Source of the DNA: Sinorhizobium garamanticum
GTDB lineage: Bacteria > Pseudomonadota > Alphaproteobacteria > Rhizobiales > Rhizobiaceae
NCBI RefSeq assembly: GCF_029892065.1
Contig: NZ_CP120373.1
Span: 3,479,001 to 3,543,000, forward strand
DNA: 64,000 nt
Direction of reading: 5' to 3'
The notes below the pieces were generated by a model. The model did not search any database. It saw nothing but the letters and a program-made list of their open reading frames with translations, and was not told the origin of the DNA. A program made the position numbers and the translations under genes. This document shows positions 8,475-17,464 of this stretch, piece by piece; the first letter of the stretch is position 1, and every line of letters starts with the position of its first letter.

Positions 8475-11400
8475 TCAGTTGAAGCGACCGGCCGCGTGGG
8501 CGAGCATCGTGTAGACCTTGCCCGTATCGGACGTCAGATAGGTCTGCGTGATGCGCTTGTCGGGATCGTTCCGCGCCACATCGGCGAGAAGCTTTTCGAA
8601 ATCAGCAATGTAGCGGTCTACCGCCGTCCGGAATTCCGGCTCGCGATCATACTTGCGCTTGATCTCGTCGAATGTCTGCTGGCCCTTGAGCGTGTAGAGC
8701 CGGCGCGTGAACACATCGCGTTCGCCGCGCTGATAACGCCGCCAGAGATCCACCGACGCGTCGTGGTCGATCGCCCGGGCGATGTCGACCGAAAGCGAGT
8801 TCAACGACTCGACCACATGGCGCGGATTGCGGTTATCGCCGGGGCGCACCGAAGGCTGGCTTTCCGCCGGCCGCTGGCGTGCGGTGGCGGGCGCTTCTTC
8901 ACGCGAAGCCGCGCGAAGCAAGTCGCGCATCCAGCCGCCGCCTTCCTCCGAGCGGTCCTCGGCCACATCCTGGCGGGCAGGCGGCTGCGGGCGCGTGGCC
9001 TGCTCCAGCCCAAGGCTTCCGCGCAAGGTGGGAGCCGGCGCCGGAGCGGGAGCGGGAGCCGGTGCTGGGGCCGGCTGCTCACGCCGCGTCTCCGCGAGCG
9101 GTTGCTGGACGACCGGGCGAGGGGCGGCAGGGGCCGGAGCATTCGAAACGGCCTGCTGGCGAACCGGCTGCGCGACCTCTAGCTGCGTGGACGACTTGCC
9201 GATGATTTCGGAAAGCTCCTGCAGCGCCTTGATCTGCTCGGAGACGGCGCGCCGCATCATCGAGGCGTTCTCCTTTGCCTCTTCGGGCAGGTCGAAGGCG
9301 CCGCGCTTCAGTTCCTCGCGGGTCATGTCGAGTTCCTTGCGGATCTCGGTGGCGGAGCGCCGGATATCGTCGGTCGCACCGCTGAAGCGGTTGATCGCCT
9401 CATCGATTGCCTGACGGACGGCCTCGCGCAGTTGGGTGGCGACGCCGTCAGACTTCTTGCCGCTTTCCGCCAGCATGCGCTCGATGTCGGACACCGAGGC
9501 TCCGACACTGCCGCGCAGGCGAGACGCCACTTCCTTAGAACGTTCCTCGGCGTTTGCGAAGGCGCCCTCGATCGATTGACCGGCATCCTCGCCTGCCTTG
9601 GCGATAGCTTGGCGAAGTGCCTCGGAGGCGCTGAGCGCGCGCCCCTCCACCTGCGACAGGGTCTTGTTGACGTCGGCGAACGAGGTTTCAACGCCCGAGC
9701 GCAACGTGTTGGCGATCTGGCGAGTCCGTTCCTCGGCGCGCGCGAAGACGCCTTCGACCGACGCGCCTGCTTCCTCGCCAGCCTGCGCCAGAGCGTTGCG
9801 CATCGCTTCGGCAGCCTCGTTCGCACGCTGTTCGGTGCTCGACAGCAGGCGGCCGACGTCCGCGAAGGAAGACTGGATGCCATTGCGAAGATTGCCGGCG
9901 ACCTGACCGGAGCGTTCTTCGGCGCGCTGGAAGGCGCCGTCGACGAAGCCTTCCAGTGCCCGCATCGTCCGTTCGATTTCCTCCGAGCGCTGCACCAGGC
10001 CGACGGAAAGGGTCCGCAGTGCGCCCTGACGCTCTTCGAGCGTGCTGACCAGGTTCGACTGGGCGGCGGCCAGCAGGTCGGACGCCTGGCCGAGAACCTT
10101 CGAGTGATCCTCGAAGCGGCCGACGATCCCACCGATCTGAGAAAGCGTCGAGCCAGCGATGTCGGACAACTTGTCGACACGGCCTTCGATGAGGCGCGCG
10201 GAACTCGAGAGCATGTCGGACGCCTGCCGTGTCGTTTCCGAGAACTTCGATGCCGTCGCCTCGAGGCGCTGGTCCATGTCGCCGAGATTGTCGCTCGCCT
10301 GGTCGATAACGGTCGCGATCGCCGAATTGTTGGCGGCGAGCTGGTCGATAAGGCCCATCGCCGTCGACTGGAGACGGTTCTCGACCATCTTCATGGCCTT
10401 GGCCGTCTCTTCCGCGCGCAGCGTGATGGCGTTGAGCGTTTCGTCGGTCCGCTCGGTAATCGCGTTGATGAGCGCCGCATTTTCAGCGCGCAGGCGATCC
10501 GCGCTTTCCTGGGTGAGGGTAGCGATCCGCTCGGCGGCTTCCTTGCCGGTTGCAGCATACTGCTCAATGACGGGCCGTGCCTGCTCGTCGAGAAGGCGGG
10601 AAAGCTCGAGCGAGCGACCGGCGAGCATCGAATTGAGTTCGCGGGTGCGTTCGTCGAGCGTGCTGCGAATGGCCTGGCCGCGGGCCTCAAGCGCCTTTTC
10701 CGCATCCGAGAGGCTCTGCTGGATGCCCTGGGCGTGGCTTGCCACCTGGTTATGGGTGGAGGCAAGGCGGGCGGTCGCCGTATCCGCGGCGTCCGTAACC
10801 GAGCGGGCGAGGTCGGCATGGCGGGCGGCCGTAGACGACGCGGTCTGCTCGATCGAGGTCGCGAATTCGGCGTTGCGTGCGGCAAGTGCGTCGGCGAAAT
10901 CCGCGCCGGCCCGGGACAAAAGGTCGGCCGAACGCGCAGCTTCCGCGTCGAGCTCCTGGGCTGCGCTGCTTACCGCACCGCGCAAGCTGGTAACGAGAGC
11001 GGCTGCCTTGCCTTCGATCGTCCGGTTGACGTTTTCGAGACCGATGTTGAGCGCACGATCCATCGTACCGAGCCGCTCTTCGATACGGCCTGTGCCGGCC
11101 TCGATCGCCGTGGAGATGCGGGTTGCCGCCGTCTCGCTGATCCGATCGATCTCCCCGGCGCGTTCGCCAAGGCTGTCGGCGATCCGCTGTCCGGCATCGT
11201 CGACGATGGCGTTGACGCTGCCGACACTGTCGCGAATTCGCTCTTCGAGCGAACCGAGGCTTGTTTCGATACGCGCCCCCGTGTCGTCGACGATCGTACT
11301 GACGTTGCTGACGCTGCCGCGGATGCGCTCTTCGAGCGAACCGAGGCTTGTTTCGATGCGCGCCCCGGTGTCGTCGACGATCGCACTGACGTTGCCAACG

Positions 11401-14400
11401 CTGCCGCGGATGCGCTCTTCCACGGCGCCGAGGCGGTTCTCGATGCGGATACCCGTATCGTCGACGATGCCGCTGACGGTACCGACAGTGCCGCGAATAC
11501 GCTCCTCAAGCGAACCAAGGCTCGTTTCGATGCGCGTGCCGGCTTCGTCGACGAACGCGTTGACGCTAACAGCGCTGCCCTGAACGCGATCTTCGAGCGA
11601 GCCGAGGCTAGCCTCAATGCGGGTGCCGGTATCATCGAGGCGGTTGTTGATGCTGTTGATCGAAATGTCGACGCGATTGGTGAGCGTGTCGGCCGCAATA
11701 CTGATCTGGTCGGCCGTCTCGGCAAGGCGCTCAGCGATATTGCCGGTGGTCGAGCGCATGCGCGCGTCGAGTGTTTCGGCGCTGCGGTCGATGACACCGG
11801 CGATCGATGCCTGTCGCTCCTCAAGCGACATCTCCAGCATGCTGGCGCTGGTCGCGAGCGTCGTCGCGATCGCCATGGACTGATCGGACAACAGATCCTC
11901 AAGCTGTTCGCGGCCCTGGCCGACGGCCAGATTGATCGCGTGGATCCGATCATCGAGCGTCGCCCGTATCTGGTCATGCGTCGTCGTGAGCGTATCGCGC
12001 AGATGCTCGGTCTTGCCGGAAAGCGCCTGTTCGATTTCCGCAGCCTTGCCGGCGAGCGAGGCGGTCGCCTCGGATGTGCGGGCAGTAAGCGCCTCTGCGA
12101 TCTCGGCGCTGGTGCCGGTCAAGGCGTCCGAAATCTTGCCGACGCGGCCGCTCAGATCTTCGGCGATACGAGCGCTTGTTTCGGTGAGCGTGCCGGCGAT
12201 CTGGCTGACGCGGCTGCCGAGGTTCTCGGCTACCTCCGATACGCTTTGCGAAAGCTTGTTCTCGATCTCGCCGACGCGGTCCGTCATCGTCTCGGCGACA
12301 GCCATTGCGCGGAACGTCAGGTTGTCGGCAACGTCTTCGGCGTGGCGGCTGAGAGTGTCGGCCATTTCATTGGCGCGGGCCGACATCGTCGAGTTGATCT
12401 GCGTTGCGCGCTCCGAAAGGATGCCATCGAGCGCCGTCGTCTGGTTGCTAAGCGCGTCGGTGATCGCCTCGCCGCGTTGCGACAGCACACCCTCGAGCGT
12501 TTGGGTCTGGCTGCTGAGCGCTTCGGAGATCGCCTGTCCGCGCTCGGAGAGGACGCGCTCCAGTCGATCAGCGGTACCGGCGACGGCACCTTCTACGAGG
12601 CTCACGCCGGAGGTAAGGGCGGTCGAGATGGCGGCAGTGCGCTCCGAAAGCGTGTTGTCCAGGCGATGCTGGCTTGCCGCGATCGCGCTGGTGATTTCGT
12701 CGGTCGTGCCTGTGAGTGTCTGTTCGATCCGCGCATGCGCGGATTGCAGGCCGTCGATGAAGGCGGACGTGCGCGAATCAAGCCCCTCGGTCAGGCGCTG
12801 CTCGCTGGTCGTCAGCGCATCGGTAAGCGCATCGGCACGCCGGCCGAAGCCATTCTCGATCCGTTCCTGTGCCTCGGTAAGCGCCCCCATCAGCGAACCG
12901 GTTTTCTCAGAAAGCACGCTCTCGATGCGCTCCTGCGCACCACCAATGAGGTTGCCGAGCTCGGACGTACGGCTGCCGATACTTTCCTCGATGAAATCCT
13001 GTGTCGCGCCAAGGGCCGTGGCAAGCGTCAGCGACTGGTCGGAGAGGGCCGAACCGATCTTGTCGATACCGCTATCGAGCGCGCTGCCGATCGCCTCCGA
13101 GCCACCGGAAACGGTCTCGTTGATCCGGTGCAGGCTTTCCATCAGCTTGGTGTCGAGGAGGCTAGCTCGCTTGTCGAAGGCGCTGGCGAATTCGTGGAAG
13201 CGTTCGTCGAAGGCCGTCGCCAAATGGCCAACCGTGGTCTGCAGCTTCTCTTCAAAGAAACCGCCGCGAAGATCGAGATCCATGATCGCGTCGTCGGCGC
13301 TTGTCTTAAGACTCTGCCTGAAGCTTGCGCCCTTTTCGTCAAGGGCGGAGTTGAGCGAGGCAAGCACGTCATCGAGCCCGCCGGCGATCGCCTGCTGGCC
13401 GACGCTCAGGCTCTCGTTGAGGTCGCGGGTCCGTGCGATCAGCGTTTCGTTGAGCTGGCGCGCACGCTCGTTAAGGGCGGCATTCAGTTTTTCGGTATTG
13501 GCATCGAGGGTCGAAGCGCGGGTCTCGAACTGGCCGAGCAGCTGCTCGCCGCGTTTCTCCAGGGTCTCGCTCAATGCGTCGAGCCGTGCGTCGAATTCAT
13601 TGCTGAGCGCGACACCGGCCGTCGTCAGTCCGGAAAGCAGCGCATCAGTACGGGTGGACAGCATCGTGCTGATGGTCTGCAGCGCGTTTTCCGACCTTTC
13701 GCTGAGGGCGGCCGAGCGCGTATCGATCAAAGAAGCGAAGGCTTCGCCGGACACAGCAATGCGCGAGGCGATATCCTCGCTCGCCAGTTCCAGATCGTCC
13801 TTCAGCTTGGTGTGCGCACCGGCGATCGACGTGCGGATACGGTCCGCGTGACCGATGATCGCTTCGCGCTCAAGCCCCAGTTCCTGGACGAGGGTGCGAA
13901 CGCGAAGTTCGTTTTCGCTGTAGCTGCGTTCGAGCGCATTGACCTCGGAGTGGACCAGCGTTTCGAGTTCCGTCGCACGTGCGATGGTCCGCTCGATACC
14001 TTCATTCATTGCTGACACTTCGCGACGGACGGCCTGGCCGACGGTCATCACGCGGTCTGCGGCGGTTGTTTCCGGCTCGGCAAGACGCAGTGCGACCTCC
14101 GCCATCGAGCGCGCCGCATTGCGCAGATCCTGCGCCCTCGCGATCATGACGGCAAAGGAGAAGAACGCCATCACGGGCAGGGCGATGCCGATAAGAATGC
14201 CGATTGCACCCGGCGTGGCGGCGAGATCGGCAGGCGAACGGATCTGCCAAATCTGCGGGGCGTAGAGGAGGTGGGCAACGGCGAGACCGGCGAAGGCCCA
14301 AAGCAGCGACACCAGCGCAGCGGTACGGATTGCCGCGCGGCTGGTGCGGACTTCGAGAGAACGCAGCATTGCGGCCGGCGATCGGCGCGTATCGTCATTT

Positions 14401-14669
14401 GCAGGCGAAAGCGGTGGCTGTTTCGGCGCGGGTTCTGGCGCGAGGCTGCGTACCGCCTTCGGCGCTTCCTGCTGCGCCTTTGGAGCCTGCGCCTGACCAG
14501 ATGCTGCCGCCGCCTGCTTGCTGGGCTCAGACACGGTTTCCTCCGGTTCATCCAAGGAAGTCTTGTCATTCAGAGCCGACTTAAGGTCGTCAAAGTCGAT
14601 TTTCAGGGCCGCTTCCAGTGCCTGGAACGCCTTTTCGTCGATCGACTCACTGCTCTTTTTCGTCGCCAT
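8475..14669 (-). CDS. rgsE: Giant coiled-coil polar growth protein, GPR/RgsE-like
   Basis: A 2064-residue protein starting at MATKKSSES (14669); an upstream frame extension lacks support. Layout: acidic and Pro/Ala-rich cytoplasmic N-terminus (1-110), two membrane segments (about 115-136 and 155-177), then some 1600 residues of heptad-like amphipathic helix with many repeats, a Pro-Ala linker (about 1840-1900) and a conserved C-terminal domain of about 115 residues. Residues about 1010-1160 consist of 29-residue units of the type VDDTGARIETSLGSLEERI. Size, two N-terminal membrane spans and apolipoprotein-like repeats match the Agrobacterium GROWTH POLE RING protein and Sinorhizobium RgsE, which organise unipolar growth. 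The family match is from memory, not a search. Confidence 0.8.
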   Translation of the reverse strand: MATKKSSESIDEKAFQALEAALKIDFDDLKSALNDKTSLDEPEETVSEPSKQAAAASGQAQAPKAQQEAPKAVRSLAPEPAPKQPPLSPANDDTRRSPAAMLRSLEVRTSRAAIRTAALVSLLWAFAGLAVAHLLYAPQIWQIRSPADLAATPGAIGILIGIALPVMAFFSFAVMIARAQDLRNAARSMAEVALRLAEPETTAADRVMTVGQAVRREVSAMNEGIERTIARATELETLVHSEVNALERSYSENELRVRTLVQELGLEREAIIGHADRIRTSIAGAHTKLKDDLELASEDIASRIAVSGEAFASLIDTRSAALSERSENALQTISTMLSTRTDALLSGLTTAGVALSNEFDARLDALSETLEKRGEQLLGQFETRASTLDANTEKLNAALNERARQLNETLIARTRDLNESLSVGQQAIAGGLDDVLASLNSALDEKGASFRQSLKTSADDAIMDLDLRGGFFEEKLQTTVGHLATAFDERFHEFASAFDKRASLLDTKLMESLHRINETVSGGSEAIGSALDSGIDKIGSALSDQSLTLATALGATQDFIEESIGSRTSELGNLIGGAQERIESVLSEKTGSLMGALTEAQERIENGFGRRADALTDALTTSEQRLTEGLDSRTSAFIDGLQSAHARIEQTLTGTTDEITSAIAASQHRLDNTLSERTAAISTALTSGVSLVEGAVAGTADRLERVLSERGQAISEALSSQTQTLEGVLSQRGEAITDALSNQTTALDGILSERATQINSTMSARANEMADTLSRHAEDVADNLTFRAMAVAETMTDRVGEIENKLSQSVSEVAENLGSRVSQIAGTLTETSARIAEDLSGRVGKISDALTGTSAEIAEALTARTSEATASLAGKAAEIEQALSGKTEHLRDTLTTTHDQIRATLDDRIHAINLAVGQGREQLEDLLSDQSMAIATTLATSASMLEMSLEERQASIAGVIDRSAETLDARMRSTTGNIAERLAETADQISIAADTLTNRVDISINSINNRLDDTGTRIEASLGSLEDRVQGSAVSVNAFVDEAGTRIETSLGSLEERIRGTVGTVSGIVDDTGIRIENRLGAVEERIRGSVGNVSAIVDDTGARIETSLGSLEERIRGSVSNVSTIVDDTGARIETSLGSLEERIRDSVGSVNAIVDDAGQRIADSLGERAGEIDRISETAATRISTAIEAGTGRIEERLGTMDRALNIGLENVNRTIEGKAAALVTSLRGAVSSAAQELDAEAARSADLLSRAGADFADALAARNAEFATSIEQTASSTAARHADLARSVTDAADTATARLASTHNQVASHAQGIQQSLSDAEKALEARGQAIRSTLDERTRELNSMLAGRSLELSRLLDEQARPVIEQYAATGKEAAERIATLTQESADRLRAENAALINAITERTDETLNAITLRAEETAKAMKMVENRLQSTAMGLIDQLAANNSAIATVIDQASDNLGDMDQRLEATASKFSETTRQASDMLSSSARLIEGRVDKLSDIAGSTLSQIGGIVGRFEDHSKVLGQASDLLAAAQSNLVSTLEERQGALRTLSVGLVQRSEEIERTMRALEGFVDGAFQRAEERSGQVAGNLRNGIQSSFADVGRLLSSTEQRANEAAEAMRNALAQAGEEAGASVEGVFARAEERTRQIANTLRSGVETSFADVNKTLSQVEGRALSASEALRQAIAKAGEDAGQSIEGAFANAEERSKEVASRLRGSVGASVSDIERMLAESGKKSDGVATQLREAVRQAIDEAINRFSGATDDIRRSATEIRKELDMTREELKRGAFDLPEEAKENASMMRRAVSEQIKALQELSEIIGKSSTQLEVAQPVRQQAVSNAPAPAAPRPVVQQPLAETRREQPAPAPAPAPAPAPAPTLRGSLGLEQATRPQPPARQDVAEDRSEEGGGWMRDLLRAASREEAPATARQRPAESQPSVRPGDNRNPRHVVESLNSLSVDIARAIDHDASVDLWRRYQRGERDVFTRRLYTLKGQQTFDEIKRKYDREPEFRTAVDRYIADFEKLLADVARNDPDKRITQTYLTSDTGKVYTMLAHAAGRFN
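11195..11640 (-). repeat. 87-bp tandem repeats inside the rgsE-like gene
   Basis: At least five consecutive 87-bp units encode 29-residue repeats (consensus VDDTGxRIExSLGSLEERIRGSVxxVxxI). Units around 11240-11420 are nearly identical in DNA, for example the repeated string CGAACCGAGGCTTGTTTCGAT. Unit number probably varies between strains by recombination. Confidence 0.85.
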
Positions 14670-15182
14670 AGGGATACGCCTCACTACTATTGCCCGCCGA
14701 TGGCCATCTCCGCAGCGCCGGGGAGGCACCCGAAGACATCCGAAACAGGGCGGTGACACCAGGATACACACACCACATCTGCGTAATACCCTGCCTGATC
14801 ACCCATTCCATTGCCTCGATGGATAGCCGGAACTAAGGCCTTTCGGCACCGAGCACACAGCTTATCCACCGGAACAGTTGCCACTTTCGTACGCAAACAC
14901 ATTCCTGACCGTATCGTAGTGACACATTAGCCAGGTTCTTACAATTAAGCGCAATCCGCATTCATTAAAATCCTAATGATTTCTTAACAGAATGACGGCC
15001 TTCCGGCGGGAAAAGCCAAGGAAATCAGCCCGTTTAACGTCCGTTAACCATTTCCTCAGATTCCTGCGCCGCTTGCATCGCGCTTTAAGCGGATGGCAGC
15101 GGCACCGGTCGATGATCCACGCATGCTCTATGCGGCACGACAACGCCGGCGAACATGACACCTATTGACAGGAAACTGACCC
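14670..15182. other. Divergent promoter region between rgsE-like gene and hpt
   Basis: About 510 bases with no gene seen. It must contain the divergent promoters. The segment 14930-15060 is AT-rich for this genome and includes the CtrA-like site at 15034-15051. Confidence 0.5.
15034..15051. promoter_or_regulatory. Candidate CtrA-binding site
   Basis: TTAACGTCCGTTAACCAT: two TTAA half-sites with 6 bases between, the second in the full TTAACCAT context. The alphaproteobacterial CtrA consensus is TTAA-N7-TTAA, so spacing is one short. It lies between a polar-growth gene and an Hpt gene, both plausible cell-cycle targets. Confidence 0.4.
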
Positions 15183-15548
15183 ATGGCGGCACTCAAGATA
15201 GCCTTCGAGACACCGGACAACCAGGGGAGTTCATCCCTCGGCAAAAAGCCCATCGACTTCGCCCAGCTTGGCAAGCAGACGATGGGGGACAAGGAACTGG
15301 AGATCGAAGTCCTGCAGTTGTTTGCGCGGCAGGCACGGCAAGCGGTGGGCGAGATCGCTGCCGGTGACGCCGATCGGCGCGTCCAGGCTGCGCATCGCCT
15401 GAAAGGTGCGGCGCTCGCTGTCGGTGCCGTCGACGTCGCACAGGCGGCTGCCGCGATCGAGCGCGAACCAGGAAACGCGATCCTTGCCGGGGCGCTCGGC
15501 GCGGCCGTGCTCGTGACCGAGCTTTTCATCCTGAAGCTTTGCCGCTGA
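15183..15548 (+). CDS. Free-standing Hpt (histidine phosphotransfer) domain protein
   Basis: A 121-residue protein consisting of one Hpt domain. The motif AAHRLKGAALAVGA places the phospho-accepting His at residue 71. It would relay phosphate between a hybrid kinase receiver and a response regulator in the cytoplasm. No kinase or regulator gene is adjacent; the nearest hybrid kinase in the window is cckA, 12 kb away, whose known partner ChpT is a different kind of protein. It is divergent from the rgsE-like gene with a CtrA-like box between them. The partner is unknown. Confidence 0.85.
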   Translation: MAALKIAFETPDNQGSSSLGKKPIDFAQLGKQTMGDKELEIEVLQLFARQARQAVGEIAAGDADRRVQAAHRLKGAALAVGAVDVAQAAAAIEREPGNAILAGALGAAVLVTELFILKLCR

Positions 15549-15750
15549 CTTCAACTCTGTCGCGGTACCTCGTGTATTAAACGCCCTTCGTGGCCGTGCC
15601 GACGAGCATGTGCCACGAGGGCACGACCGGCTGTTGTTGACTGGCTGGCCAATTTGTTGGAAGAACGTGCCCTGAATTCGCGCCGTCGCCGCCTGTTGGA
15701 GCAGGATCTTGTGCTGGTGGCCAATCCTACAATCCATTCCGGAAAGTGAA

Positions 15751-16071
15751 ATGACAAAACTTACGATCGTAGCCTTTGACGGCACGCGCCACGAACTCGA
15801 TGTCGAGAACGGCTCCACGGTCATGGAGAATGCGGTTCGCAATTCTGTACCGGGCATCGAAGCCGAATGCGGCGGAGCCTGCGCCTGCGCGACCTGTCAT
15901 GTCTATATCGACGACGAGTGGGCGGCTGCCGTCGGCGCGCCGGAGGCTATGGAAGAGGACATGCTGGACTTCGCCTACGACGTTCGTCCGACGTCGCGGC
16001 TTTCCTGCCAGATCAAGATGAGTGAGGCACTGGACGGCCTGGTCGTCCACGTTCCGGAACGCCAGGCCTGA
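15751..16071 (+). CDS. fdxB: 2Fe-2S ferredoxin, adrenodoxin/putidaredoxin type
   Basis: A 106-residue soluble electron carrier. The cluster ligands fit C-x5-C-x2-C...C: C40, C46, C49 and C86, with one extra Cys at 44 ([12 protein letters not shown]). The length and the C-terminal [11 protein letters not shown] are typical of vertebrate-type/ISC ferredoxins. ATG at 15751 follows GGAAAG; the longer upstream frame has no support. The redox partner (P450, ISC system or other) is not encoded next door. The symbol fdxB is given by family resemblance. Confidence 0.88.
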   Translation: MTKLTIVAFDGTRHELDVENGSTVMENAVRNSVPGIEAECGGACACATCHVYIDDEWAAAVGAPEAMEEDMLDFAYDVRPTSRLSCQIKMSEALDGLVVHVPERQA

Positions 16072-16097
16072 TCCCGGGGCCGTTGTCGGCGGCTACT

Positions 16098-16159
16098 CTA
16101 CAGCGCCGCGCGTCTAACCAGATGCGCAAAGGTCGCTGTAGAACCTTGAATTTCTGCAT
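16098..16159 (+). repeat. Intergenic repeat family A, copy 4
   Basis: CTACAGCGCCGCGCGTCTAACCAGATGCGCAAAGGTCGCTGTAGAACCTTGAATTTCTGCAT: CTACAGCG/CGCTGTAG outer arms, GCGCGTCT/AGATGCGC inner arms, then the TTGAATT-CTGCAT module. It abuts the candidate sRNA terminator. Confidence 0.7.
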
Positions 16160-16166
16160 AGCGCAC

Positions 16167-16204
16167 AAAAAAATGCCTCGCTGGTCACGCCGACGAGCGA
16201 GGCA
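16167..16204 (-). terminator. Strong intrinsic terminator, minus strand
   Basis: TGCCTCGCT (16174-16182) and AGCGAGGCA (16196-16204) form a 9-bp stem; on the minus strand TTTTTTT follows directly. It is too far from the DUF922 gene (stop at 16633) to be its obvious terminator. Confidence 0.85.
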
Positions 16205-16300
16205 AGGAGGGCGTATCGCATACAGATGAGGGAGGGAACATCTGCAGCACCAGGACACGCCAGGAGAACCTGTTTTTGCTTCATTGCTTCGGCGCTGTAT
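16167..16300 (-). ncRNA. Candidate trans-acting small RNA with an anti-Shine-Dalgarno loop
   Basis: The minus strand has a strong intrinsic terminator (16174-16182 pairing with 16196-16204, 9 bp) followed by seven T residues, yet no gene ends there: the next minus-strand stop is 430 bases upstream. Before it, on the same strand, CAGATG/CATCTG (16239-16244 and 16223-16228) hold a 10-base loop TTCCCTCCCT, complementary to ribosome-binding sites. A smaller CAGG/CCTG hairpin lies further 5'. This is the architecture of rhizobial riboregulators (the alpha-r families, EcpR1-like). The 5' end is a guess; I could not settle on a promoter. Confidence 0.5.
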
Positions 16301-16632
16301 TAAACGCTCAAAGCAACGACGCGAAACCAAAATAAAGCCATATACGAGTACAACGTCTTAACTATCGGCCGACAGCTAAACATTCATCTCGTCGAGAGGT
16401 TGAACTTCAACTCCACCTCTCACTTCATAGTAACAATATAGCTGAGTCGGCGTCCCACTGCCATCGTTAGAATTCGCCAATAAAATACCGTGGGTTTTGA
16501 GCAGCCGCTTTGCGCACTGTCAGGCTGCAGTCACCCTGTTCTTGGGGGCGAATTTTTTGCTTCTTGAACAACACGGGCAGTCGCGTTGTGAATAGCAGCG
16601 CAAGGCCCGCGGAGAGCAGGGGGGCGACGGCC

Positions 16633-17259
16633 TCAGCGCCCGTCTTTGAGGCTATCCAGCCGGTATTGCAGCAACCGGATCATGCGACGATCGAAGTTTG
16701 CGGCCTCAGTGCGGTCGAAGCGTGCCTGGTCCTTATCGTGGCTTTCAACTTCGGTCGCACTTGTCCGAGCCACTTTGGCTTGCATCCGCTCGCAATCCGC
16801 CTCCGGTTTCAGCGCGAGAAACGCTTTTTCCATCTGGCGCGCATGATTGCGCGCGATCTCCGCATGCCGCTCCTCGTGGCGCTTTATGTCGCTTGCGAGC
16901 GTGTCCCAAACCAAAGCGAGATCACGCCCCGCCTGTTTGCGATATTTCCAACGCGGCAGGATGATACGTGTGCTGAGAGTCACGCGCGCCGTGCCGATGG
17001 CGCAGCGCCCACTGCGGCTGACATAGGTGATCGTGCCACCGAACTTGATCCGCGTGGCTCCGGGATGGCGCGCACCGGTGCTTGTCATCACAGGGCCGGC
17101 CGCAGCAAGTGCCTTGTCGAGTTCGGCTGCCGTACGACCGCCGATCGAGAAATAGGTGAAGCTCTTGCTGAACACAGTCTCTGCCGCGACGCTCCCCAGC
17201 GGAAGGCCGACGAAGAGCGCGACGAGAGCGGCTTTCAGCGGAACGCGTACTCGGTACAT
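16633..17259 (-). CDS. Secreted DUF922 putative zinc protease
   Basis: A 208-residue protein with a clear signal peptide (ALVALFVGLPLGSVAAE, cleaved near residue 26). The body carries HEERHAEIARNH, an HExxH-like zinc motif, inside the fold of the DUF922 family (predicted secreted metalloproteases). A single Cys pair position (GRCAIG and DCERM) could form a disulfide. ATG at 17259 is chosen because the signal peptide starts there; the open frame extends 56 codons upstream. It is divergent from folP. Protease activity is a family prediction; the substrate is unknown. Confidence 0.75.
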   Translation of the reverse strand: MYRVRVPLKAALVALFVGLPLGSVAAETVFSKSFTYFSIGGRTAAELDKALAAAGPVMTSTGARHPGATRIKFGGTITYVSRSGRCAIGTARVTLSTRIILPRWKYRKQAGRDLALVWDTLASDIKRHEERHAEIARNHARQMEKAFLALKPEADCERMQAKVARTSATEVESHDKDQARFDRTEAANFDRRMIRLLQYRLDSLKDGR

Positions 17260-17464
17260 CAATGCGTGGTTCTCTTTGGTTGAACTTCGTTGAAGCTTGG
17301 GGCATAGCCAGCCCGAGCGCAACACAAATCGACTGAGATGGCGCTCGAAACTCTCGGAGTATCTTGAAGAAAGCTTCGCAACTCTTTGATATTGAACAGG
17401 CTGATCTATCTTGGTGCGGCCAAGCAATGTGGCACACCTCTCGGCATCGCGGGATCATGAGAAC

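Noticed and set aside
9432..14015. A 1527-codon open frame on the plus strand, antisense to the rgsE-like gene (with two more long frames of 474 and 639 codons)
   Set aside because: It mirrors a repetitive, GC-rich gene in the opposite phase; the product is a string of Arg/Gly/Ala-rich repeats that copy the repeat period of the real gene, with no signal, domain or ribosome site.
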